From Desulfuromonas sp964536375 (GTDB lineage Bacteria; Desulfobacterota; Desulfuromonadia; Desulfuromonadales; Desulfuromonadaceae), in NCBI GenBank assembly GCA_964536375.1, contig CAZHXF010000043.1:1-22044 (forward strand): a DNA stretch of 22,044 bases, in the 5' to 3' direction. The notes under the pieces are model-generated. The model saw only the letters and a program-made list of their open reading frames with translations. It was not told where the DNA came from and made no database searches. Made by a program: the position numbers and the translations under genes. How positions within the stretch are numbered: position 1 is the stretch's first letter; every line of letters starts with the position of its first letter. Below are positions 15,671-22,044 of this stretch, piece by piece.

Positions 15671-17674
15671 TTATTGTGGCTCCGGAGCGGTTTCCGCGCC
15701 TTGCTCTTCTCTCGCGGCATTCATTTCTTGGCGGTTGTTGTTAGTTATAATATTTAAGTCTTCGTTGCTTTTGATGATTGTTGGGGTAATAAACACCAGC
15801 ATATTGGTCTTGGTTGCAGTATCGCTGGAATTCCTGAATAGCCAGCCCAAGATAGGGATATCACCCAACAGCGGTACTTTGGTCTCGCTTTTCGTGACAT
15901 TAGTGGAGATTAGCCCACCGAGCACCACCGTCTGTCCATCTCTGGCTAGGACGGTATTGCTGATTTTGCGTGTGGTGAAAGTGGGACCGACCTCATCGAC
16001 ATTGCCGACATTGCCACTATCGACCAGATCGGTGGTCTCCTGATAGACCTTCATTGTTATTAAGTCACCTTCGGTGATCTGCGGGGTGAAGCGCAGGGTC
16101 AAGGCCACATCTTTGCGTTCCACGGACACGCTTGTGGCTAAACTGCTACCGCCATTGACGTCGCTCAGGCGCGAGGTGATAATGGGTACATTGCGACCAA
16201 CAATGATTTCAGCCTCTTCGTTGGCAGCGGTGAGCAAGCGTGGCGCGGAGAGGATGTTTACGTTGGTGTCGGTTTGCGATAAATTAAGCAAAGCGGAAAA
16301 GGCGGGAATGCTGACAATATTGTCGTTGCCATCAGCGTCTTTAGTGCCATCGCTATATTGAATCATCTTACTGAAGCCACCCGCAAGAATTCCTGCCACT
16401 GAAGTGGTTAGCAAGTCGGCGCTTATCGGGGTAGTCATGGTGCTTGCCCCAATTACCCCCTCATTGCCAACCTCAAAAGCACCCTGGAGCCCTAACCCCA
16501 GTTTTTCAGTTGCCTCCATAGACAGTTCCATAATCAAGGCTTCCACGTACACCTGCTTGCGGCGAATATCCAACTGCTTGATGATATCCTTGATAACCGC
16601 ATAATCTTCAGGGGTGGCATTAATTATGAGTGAATTAGTGGGTTTGTCGGCGGTAATGCAGACATCGGTATTGATAACAGTTGACGCCGGTGGATTGCCT
16701 AGAGTGAGTGGCTTAGGTGTGGTTTTGATGCCGATAATGATTTGGTTTAAGGTTGCACTTAAGGTTTCGGCATCAGCATTTTCCAGATAATACAGGTTGA
16801 AGTGTGAGCGGTCGCTGGTTAGTGGTTTGTCCAGCACTTTTACCAGTTGCAAGATGGTTTTAAGGTCTTCGTCAGCCGCCAGAACAATTAAATGATTACC
16901 GCGCTCATCGGCGATAACTTGACCTGCGTTGTTGCCACCACTTGACTGTACATTGGTTTTTCTGCGCGCTCGGCTGGCATTTTTTTTCTCGCCGATAATG
17001 TCATTACATATTTGCGCCGCGTCCTTAGCATTGGCATATTTTAGGGCAATGACCTGCATAGAGTGAAGGGCACCAGGAAGATCCAGCTGTTTAATAATCT
17101 GCGTCATCCGGTCAATGTTGGCCGCGTTGTCGGTTATAACCAGCATATTGGATGGTTCATAGACCGCGATATTACTGGTTTTAGGCATCAACGGGCTAAT
17201 GATGGCGGCAATGCTCTCGGCGTCAATGTGTTTGAGGGCGATCATGCTGGTAACGAACTGGTCCCCATTAGTTGCCGTTGTCAGCATAGGCAGATTGCTT
17301 TCGCTGGCAGTTTTTATGGCTATAATCTTATTGGTCTTGCCTGAAGGAACTACGGTGTAGCCCTTAATATTCAATACTGTCAAAAAAAGCTGGTAGGCTT
17401 CCTCTTTGGTCATTTGCTCCGCTGAGATAATTGTTGCCTTGCCGCGGATGCTATCATCGTAAACAAAGTTCTTGTCGGTCAAGGCACTGATTGTTTGGAT
17501 CAGGTCGGTCAGTTCAATATCTTTAAAATCCAGAGTTATGGCGGCTTCACTGTCTTTAGCTTGAGCCGGGGTGACAAAAGATCCTGTCAGCCACACCGGG
17601 CATAACAGTAGGACTAGCAATATAAGAGTGTAGTTTCGTATTGGCACCGCTGTTGTCTCCCTACTTGATTTCAT
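15671..17674 (-). CDS. gspD: Type II secretion outer-membrane secretin GspD
   Basis: A 667-residue protein forming the gated outer-membrane channel. It has a signal peptide ending near AQA (residue 39), an N0 domain (about 43-120), three N1-N3 ring domains (about 140-370) with the usual low-complexity linker near 228-252, and a C-terminal secretin domain (about 380-635) with VPLLGDIPILGWLFR at 600-614. A short Glu/Ala/Pro-rich tail follows, where a pilotin would bind. The ATG at 17674 overlaps gspC by 14 bases but lacks a clear Shine-Dalgarno; a GTG at 17647 (residue 10) has AGGGAG nine bases upstream, would leave a cleaner signal peptide, and may be the real start. Confidence 0.96.
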   Translation of the reverse strand: MKSSRETTAVPIRNYTLILLVLLLCPVWLTGSFVTPAQAKDSEAAITLDFKDIELTDLIQTISALTDKNFVYDDSIRGKATIISAEQMTKEEAYQLFLTVLNIKGYTVVPSGKTNKIIAIKTASESNLPMLTTATNGDQFVTSMIALKHIDAESIAAIISPLMPKTSNIAVYEPSNMLVITDNAANIDRMTQIIKQLDLPGALHSMQVIALKYANAKDAAQICNDIIGEKKNASRARRKTNVQSSGGNNAGQVIADERGNHLIVLAADEDLKTILQLVKVLDKPLTSDRSHFNLYYLENADAETLSATLNQIIIGIKTTPKPLTLGNPPASTVINTDVCITADKPTNSLIINATPEDYAVIKDIIKQLDIRRKQVYVEALIMELSMEATEKLGLGLQGAFEVGNEGVIGASTMTTPISADLLTTSVAGILAGGFSKMIQYSDGTKDADGNDNIVSIPAFSALLNLSQTDTNVNILSAPRLLTAANEEAEIIVGRNVPIITSRLSDVNGGSSLATSVSVERKDVALTLRFTPQITEGDLITMKVYQETTDLVDSGNVGNVDEVGPTFTTRKISNTVLARDGQTVVLGGLISTNVTKSETKVPLLGDIPILGWLFRNSSDTATKTNMLVFITPTIIKSNEDLNIITNNNRQEMNAAREEQGAETAPEPQ

Positions 17675-18548
17675 ATTGGAATTTCATCGATTGACCGGCT
17701 CGGTTAAGATCGAGGTTGAGGGTTTTTGATTCGCGTAATTGTTGAAAAATTTGTAACCCTTTTTCCGGGCTATCTAGGGTGGTGCCATTTACTGCATGTA
17801 AAATATCTCCGCGCATAAGACCCATTTGGCTGAGAAGAGTACCGTGCTGAATTCTCCTAACAATAAAACCATCTGTTTTGCCATTGACAATGTTTGGGTC
17901 GATACGGATCTGTTGTATAATAGTGCCAATGTTGGCGCGGATTCCCTCGGCCTCGGCGACCGGAATTATCCAACGGTTGTCGCCGATTTTGCGCACTATG
18001 GTAGTTGCTGGTTGTTGCTCGCTGGTCCTCGGCAAGCTCTTTATGCTGATGGTAGCTTCTTTGTCGTCCATAGTCAGGAAGAAACGTGTTCCATCGGTAC
18101 CTTCAAACTCAACCTGATCACGCGCCACGCCCACCAACCTACCATGTCCGATGATGTTTTGCTGTAGGCGGACGATGGTCGTTTCGTTGTCGATTTTGAT
18201 TACGGCAAGAGAAAGATCACCAGCGACTAAGGTGCCAATGAGGGTTAAATTAGTGGGTGCCTGTTGTGCTGTTGTTGCTGTTGAGTTTGCCATTACGGCT
18301 GGGGCGCTTGCCGTCACACTCGTGGGTTGGTTGGAATTGAATATATTGCGCTGTACGATGGTGCGGTTGTCGATTGGTTTTAGCTTTAATCTGGCATCTG
18401 CAGCACCTGTCATAGCTGTGCTAGTATTGCTTGCAGCGGATAAGCGGATTTCGGTTTCACTGGTAACTAACCATGCCAGAGACAACCCGAGTAGCGCGCA
18501 TAGGAGCAAATAGTAAATAGGTAGGCTGCGGTGTAAAAGGGTTATCAT
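17661..18548 (-). CDS. gspC: Type II secretion protein GspC
   Basis: A 295-residue inner-membrane protein that connects the platform to GspD and helps select substrates. It has a short cytoplasmic start, one membrane helix (about 11-29), a Thr/Ala-rich linker, the homology region that contacts the secretin N0 domain (about 60-170, with LIGTLVAGDLSLAVIK), and a C-terminal PDZ domain (about 205-290, with HGTLLSQMGLMRGDILHAVN). It is the first gene of the gsp operon and overlaps gspD by 14 bases. Confidence 0.93.
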   Translation of the reverse strand: MITLLHRSLPIYYLLLCALLGLSLAWLVTSETEIRLSAASNTSTAMTGAADARLKLKPIDNRTIVQRNIFNSNQPTSVTASAPAVMANSTATTAQQAPTNLTLIGTLVAGDLSLAVIKIDNETTIVRLQQNIIGHGRLVGVARDQVEFEGTDGTRFFLTMDDKEATISIKSLPRTSEQQPATTIVRKIGDNRWIIPVAEAEGIRANIGTIIQQIRIDPNIVNGKTDGFIVRRIQHGTLLSQMGLMRGDILHAVNGTTLDSPEKGLQIFQQLRESKTLNLDLNRAGQSMKFQYEIK

Positions 18549-18606
18549 TTTTATGTCCGTTGCAACAAAGACTTAGCTTTTAGTGTGTATCCAGCCATCG
18601 CGGTAG

Positions 18607-18636
18607 TTTATAATGATTCTGTGGAGTAGTTAACAA
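18607..18636 (-). promoter_or_regulatory. Possible promoter of the gspC-N operon
   Basis: On the minus strand TTGTTA (complement of 18631-18636) and TATAAA (complement of 18607-18612) are 18 bases apart, about 60 bases before the gspC ATG. Four or five of six bases match the consensus in each box. The 146-base gap also holds a small palindrome (GCGATTTAATCGC, about 18645-18657). Read-through from the upstream gene is an alternative. Confidence 0.35.
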
Positions 18637-18694
18637 TAATGTTGGCGATTTAATCGCTCATCTTATCACAGATTTTTGTAGCATAGCACATAGT

Positions 18695-19480
18695 TTATTC
18701 GTCACGGGGAGCATCCTCGCCCCATTCATCTAAGCCGAAACCCTGAAAGCGGGGGACCCACGGTGACCTTTCCATATTGACGAGCTCGGGGTTGGATAAT
18801 TGTTTAATTTCCCGTACTGGAAGAGTCTCATTCGGGATGGCAGCAGGGGAGGTATCGCTGTGCTCCATAGCTGGTGCAGGTTGAACTATCGCTACAGCGG
18901 AGATAGCATAATTCTCTTGCGCCGTCGGCAGTGCCGCTGGATTGCCAGTTGTCGGTGCCGCTGCGGACCTAGCAGTTGTTGGTGCTACTGCGTTAGTGGG
19001 CACATTCTCTTGTTGAGCTTGTTGAGCAGTAGTTGCAGGATGGTATTGAGTTATAGCAGTCAACGCAGTGACTACACCATCTATGAGCTTTTCATTGTCG
19101 TTGGCATAGAAGTAATCTGCAACTGCCAAAACTCTTGGATTTTCAACTGAGATAATCTGCACATGAAAACTTTTAACCACAACAATTGCTTCGCTTTCGG
19201 AGCTTAGTTCAGTTTGCCTTGACCACCGGCAAACAACTCGCGCTTGTGCTTGCGATGGATCCTGTACAACTTGCCAACCACCCCTGGTCAATATCGCGCC
19301 GATGTCGGCTGTTGTGACATTGTCCGGTGCTAGGTCATGTTCTACGCTAACAACACTAATGTTTTTTGCGGACCATGCAGGATCAACGCCAACATTTAAA
19401 TGACTGCAACTTAGGCACATACAAAAAATTGTAAAAATTAGACTTAACTCTATAGTGCGCAACCGGAGCAATGTTTTCAT
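18695..19480 (-). CDS. Exported lipoprotein-like protein upstream of gspC, function unknown (261 aa)
   Basis: An export signal (MKTLLRLRTIELSLIFTIFC...) leads to a cysteine-rich end (CMCLSCSH); Cys25 could be a lipidated residue (preceding Leu-Ser), though the lipobox is not canonical. Residues about 38-145 look like a small alpha/beta domain (ISVVSVEHDLAPDNV, AILTRGGWQVVQDPSQAQA, SFHVQIIS, DGVVTALTAITQ). Residues about 146-220 are an Ala/Thr/Pro/Gln-rich unstructured linker. A short, apparently structured tail (SPWVPRFQGFGLDEWGED) ends the protein. The Shine-Dalgarno is perfect (AGGAGG at 19488-19493). The gene lies 146 bases upstream of gspC on the same strand, so a role in T2SS assembly, such as a secretin pilotin or periplasmic partner, is possible but unproven. 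I do not recognise a family. Confidence 0.85.
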   Translation of the reverse strand: MKTLLRLRTIELSLIFTIFCMCLSCSHLNVGVDPAWSAKNISVVSVEHDLAPDNVTTADIGAILTRGGWQVVQDPSQAQARVVCRWSRQTELSSESEAIVVVKSFHVQIISVENPRVLAVADYFYANDNEKLIDGVVTALTAITQYHPATTAQQAQQENVPTNAVAPTTARSAAAPTTGNPAALPTAQENYAISAVAIVQPAPAMEHSDTSPAAIPNETLPVREIKQLSNPELVNMERSPWVPRFQGFGLDEWGEDAPRDE

Positions 19481-19572
19481 CGTATATCCTCCTTCACTTA
19501 CCTTTTATTTGTCTACTTAACTATCTTAAAAACTGGCTTCAGATGAACAGCACCAATACCTTGTTTATGTAA

Positions 19573-19601
19573 ATCCTGTTACCCGCTGCTCGTGCTGTCA
19601 A
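19573..19601 (-). promoter_or_regulatory. Possible promoter of the lipoprotein-like gene
   Basis: The minus strand has TTGACA (complement of 19596-19601) and, 17 bases on, CAGGAT (complement of 19573-19578), ending about 93 bases before the ATG at 19480. The -35 is perfect and the -10 weak. It lies in the gap after the cytochrome gene, so this gene may be transcribed separately from the cytochrome. Confidence 0.35.
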
Positions 19602-19644
19602 TTGTATATGAGCGTGTAGCGTATTTGCCTAAGCGGTAATCATC

Positions 19645-21489
19645 TTACTCATTAACAGCAGCACGTTTAAAACACTCTTCAAGACGATTATAGTCCACTG
19701 GCTGCTGATATATCGGATCTTGCGGACGGTCATGGCATACTAAACATTGATTTATGGCCCAAACGCGATGCACCTCTTCATTATTTAAAGTACGGCTATG
19801 TTCGCGTACTACGCCAGAAAATGCCTCAACTTTACCCTGTTGCATAACCATAAAACCATCAAGCGGTCGGTTGTCTGCTTTTTCACACAGCAGGGTACTT
19901 TCAATACTGTTGCCCTCCACCACATGTTGACCAAAACCTAAAAAAGCTGGATTGGCATGACACTCGCTGCAGCCAATTGCTTTAGCTGCGGTATTGTGCG
20001 AATAAAACGGCGCAAAGCGCAGTTGCTTTTTCCCTTTAAAATTTGCAACGTACTCTTCTTTAACTGCATTGCCTCTTCGGTCAACTACCGAAACAAAAGT
20101 TTGACACCCTGGGGTAAGGGGGGCAATTTTACCACGGTGATCCAAAGCTAAGGGAAAGGGGTATAGCGAACGATAATCTTCTGTTTCACTGAATTTGCCC
20201 CATGTATTGTGACCAAGAACGTGATCCATGCCCCGCTGAGTGCGATCATACTTAGTGTGACAGCCAAAGCATTGGGGAACCGCCGCGGAATGGCACGCAT
20301 AGCACTCCATCCGCTCGTGACCAACAATTTGGTGCTCAGGTGTGCCCGTAATTATTTTACTAATATGTTCTCGCCCGTTGCGTTTACCGACCACGACCAC
20401 CTTGCCATCGCGATAATAAACATTTGAGTAGGGGCGGCCTTTTGAGGTGAGGACTAGGGCATCGCCACTGCCAACTTGATGCTGATAATTGCGCGATTCT
20501 CGTACTGCCGCATTGTTTTCCTGGGTAACTATTTGCACCCTTGGCGGCTCTTGCGCGCTGCCATGGCAGTCTTCGCAGGCTACTTCGGTTTGTAAATACA
20601 TATTCTCATAAGCATAACCATCGCCCATCGTATCCCGTGAAGTATGGCAATCAATGCATTCCAGCCCTTTGTCGTGGTGTATATCTGCCTGAATGTGGGT
20701 CACATTGCGTGCTCCAGAAAGTAAGTCGGGACCGGGAAATGCGTTGTGTACTGGCACTGAACCATTGTTGCCATCATTCATCCCCTGATAGGAGAGGGCG
20801 ATACGACCACTACGATTGTGACAGCGCATGCATACGGTATTGGTTGGCAACGGTTCAAGTTTGTGCGTTTGAGAATGGGGCCACTTATTGAGTAAGCTAA
20901 GATCATTACCTCGATAGGTGCCGTTCTCATTGAAGGGAAAATGGCAGGCAGCACAGCCAGAAGCATGTGAGCCACGCCAAGATTGATTGGATTCAACCCC
21001 AACATGACACAGGGAACAATATTTACGGTACAGTTCGCCTGACAGGTTGTTTAACTCTTTAACAGAGCGCAACTCAACAGGTTCACCCTGAGCATTAAAT
21101 TGTTTTTGGGCGCTGGTTGCATAAAGCCCATCTTCGCCGCCTTCCCATGTCAGACGAATATTTTTAATAAAGCCAGTATTGGTAAACATCAGGTTTGAGT
21201 TGAGGCGGCGCAATTGATACTCGTGGCACTTGCCACAGGTCTTGTCCCAAAACTCTGGATCAGAAGGGTTACGTGGTCCATACATGCTCGCGTGGGCCGC
21301 TTTTTTGTCGACTAGGGTGTCATCGCCACCGTGGCATTCAATGCAATTGCTATGAGTTTCTGACGCCAGCTCTAAACCAGCATGGCAGCGTTCGCATTGC
21401 GACTCAGGCGCGGAAAACATGCAGCCAAAACACAGGCAAGAAAGAATGGCAACGATTGCTATATGAGAAGATGGAAAAAATCGAGACAT
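19645..21489 (-). CDS. Dodecaheme c-type cytochrome, exported, putative lipoprotein
   Basis: A 614-residue protein with twelve CXXCH heme-binding motifs at about residues 32, 49, 85, 158, 179, 220, 278, 305, 396, 407, 507 and 582 (CERCH, CIECH, CGKCH, CSLCH, CAACH, CMRCH, CIDCH, CEDCH, CYACH, CFGCH, CSECH, CLVCH). The signal peptide ends in CLCFGC; Cys23, preceded by Phe-Gly, may be lipidated, anchoring the protein to the outer membrane. Two long heme-free stretches (310-395 and 412-506) are rich in beta-type sequence (VVVVGKRNGREHISKI, CQTFVSVVDRRGN) and may be a non-heme domain. AGGG precedes the ATG by about six bases. It should carry electrons in the periplasm or at the cell surface. With the porin upstream it resembles the cytochrome lipoprotein/porin pairs of Geobacter extracellular respiration or the Ext selenite/tellurite operon, but I cannot assign it to a named family. 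Confidence 0.9.
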   Translation of the reverse strand: MSRFFPSSHIAIVAILSCLCFGCMFSAPESQCERCHAGLELASETHSNCIECHGGDDTLVDKKAAHASMYGPRNPSDPEFWDKTCGKCHEYQLRRLNSNLMFTNTGFIKNIRLTWEGGEDGLYATSAQKQFNAQGEPVELRSVKELNNLSGELYRKYCSLCHVGVESNQSWRGSHASGCAACHFPFNENGTYRGNDLSLLNKWPHSQTHKLEPLPTNTVCMRCHNRSGRIALSYQGMNDGNNGSVPVHNAFPGPDLLSGARNVTHIQADIHHDKGLECIDCHTSRDTMGDGYAYENMYLQTEVACEDCHGSAQEPPRVQIVTQENNAAVRESRNYQHQVGSGDALVLTSKGRPYSNVYYRDGKVVVVGKRNGREHISKIITGTPEHQIVGHERMECYACHSAAVPQCFGCHTKYDRTQRGMDHVLGHNTWGKFSETEDYRSLYPFPLALDHRGKIAPLTPGCQTFVSVVDRRGNAVKEEYVANFKGKKQLRFAPFYSHNTAAKAIGCSECHANPAFLGFGQHVVEGNSIESTLLCEKADNRPLDGFMVMQQGKVEAFSGVVREHSRTLNNEEVHRVWAINQCLVCHDRPQDPIYQQPVDYNRLEECFKRAAVNE

Positions 21490-21491
21490 GA

Positions 21492-21503
21492 AACCCTAGG
21501 GTT
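21492..21503. promoter_or_regulatory. 12-bp palindrome over the cytochrome ribosome-binding site
   Basis: AACCCTAGGGTT is a perfect palindrome ending three bases before the cytochrome ATG on the minus strand, and it contains the AGGG that should serve as Shine-Dalgarno. It could be an operator half-site pair or chance. Confidence 0.25.
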
Positions 21504-21582
21504 AAAGGTGCGAAGATTATGAGACTTAGTTGGCAACAAACCTAGCATAGATATCCAGATTGCTAAACTATAAACGCTATAA

Positions 21583-21620
21583 AAAAAGTGCCCGCACCAT
21601 TAGCTGTGCGGGCACTTTTT
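21583..21620. terminator. Strong bidirectional terminator between porin and cytochrome genes
   Basis: A perfect 15-bp stem (AAAAAGTGCCCGCAC at 21583-21597, GTGCGGGCACTTTTT at 21606-21620) closes an 8-base loop, with A and T runs at both ends so it works in either direction. It sits 29 bases after the porin stop codon and should end the porin transcript, so the cytochrome gene needs its own promoter in 21490-21582; I see no clear one there. Confidence 0.9.
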
Positions 21621-21648
21621 ATCCGATTATTTCAACCGAATTCAAGCG

Positions 21649-22044
21649 TTAAAAAATTACCTGAATTTGTGCTGTTAAGGTGTCGAAATCTTCGCAAGAT
21701 TTTGTTTCTGTATCGTAATCAACAGTTGAATACTCGAAAGTGAGTTTCAGATCCTGCCCGCGGAAGTAATAGTTTACTCCACCACCATACCAGTCAACTT
21801 CTTGGTCGTAAATGCCATCCATTTTAGCAAAAGACCAGTTCTCGGCGCGAGCAAAGAATTGCAATGGTGTGTTAGGCATCATGTAGGCGACTTTTGTGTA
21901 GCCACCGTTTTTTTCACCATTGAGGCCAATGGTGTCAGGGTCAGGGTCATTGGTTTTGTATGCATCATCTAAATCGTAATCAACATAGGCAGTAGAGAAG
22001 GTAAAGGTACCGATATCCTCAACTGGATACTCGGCAAACAGGTC
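21649..22044 (-). CDS. Porin-like outer-membrane beta-barrel protein, C-terminal part
   Basis: The frame stays open to the window edge, giving the last 131 residues of a longer protein. The sequence alternates polar and aromatic/hydrophobic residues in strand-like blocks (TFTFSTAYVDYD, TKVAYMMPNTPLQFFARAE, VDWYGGGVNYYFRG, LKLTFEYSTVDYD) and ends in a terminal Phe (TAQIQVIF), the signal read by the BAM barrel-assembly machinery. Acidic loops (KTNDPDPDTIG) are consistent with extracellular turns. It is therefore the C-terminal half of a barrel, probably a porin of the type found beside multiheme cytochromes in Desulfuromonadales. Its substrate cannot be told from this fragment. The start lies outside the window. 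Confidence 0.82.
   Translation of the reverse strand, partial: DLFAEYPVEDIGTFTFSTAYVDYDLDDAYKTNDPDPDTIGLNGEKNGGYTKVAYMMPNTPLQFFARAENWSFAKMDGIYDQEVDWYGGGVNYYFRGQDLKLTFEYSTVDYDTETKSCEDFDTLTAQIQVIF

Overview
The window looks like a chromosomal segment of a Gram-negative, respiratory, probably anaerobic proteobacterium. A twelve-heme c-type cytochrome beside an outer-membrane porin, a type II secretion (T2SS) operon with a PilM/PilN-type GspL, a PilO-type GspM and a terminal GspN, and a long Lon protease together resemble Desulfuromonadales-type organisms (Geobacter/Desulfuromonas relatives). This placement is inference from gene content and style; no 16S or other marker is present. Except for a decayed transposase remnant near the left end, every confident gene lies on the minus strand, so the biological reading order runs from right to left.

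Right end (about 19.6-22.0 kb): the C-terminal part of a porin-like beta-barrel, a perfect 15-bp-stem terminator, then a dodecaheme cytochrome with an export signal. The pair suggests electron transfer at or across the outer membrane; a relation to the selenite/tellurite-reduction Ext cytochrome/porin sets is possible but unproven. Next comes an unrecognised 261-residue exported, lipoprotein-like protein with a perfect Shine-Dalgarno sequence.

Centre (about 7.0-18.5 kb): a complete gspC-D-E-F-G-H-I-J-K-L-M-N operon with overlaps or tiny gaps between most genes. It encodes the inner-membrane clamp protein GspC, the secretin GspD, the ATPase GspE, the platform GspF, major pseudopilin GspG, minor pseudopilins GspH/I/J/K, the assembly proteins GspL/M, and GspN. 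No prepilin peptidase (gspO) or recognisable pilotin (gspS) is present, so the peptidase must be encoded elsewhere; the lipoprotein-like gene just before gspC is a candidate accessory factor.

Left part (about 1.2-6.8 kb): lon follows gspN after about 130 bp and is followed 19 bp later by an unrecognised 75-residue gene. Then comes a 51-codon signal-peptide ORF that has a good ribosome-binding site and its own terminator but ATA where the start codon should be. After that is a membrane-anchored PAS-GGDEF-EAL cyclic-di-GMP enzyme, whose EAL domain carries one substitution in an otherwise conserved Asp pair and whose leader holds a perfect 10-10-10 inverted repeat.

Left end (1-1.1 kb): a decayed REP-associated tyrosine transposase (RAYT) with a nonsense mutation and an internal deletion, flanked by two similar REP-like hairpins. 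I see no tRNA, rRNA or CRISPR. The least explained items are the gspC-adjacent exported protein, the ATA-start small secreted protein, the Lon-linked 75-residue protein and the cytochrome/porin pair.
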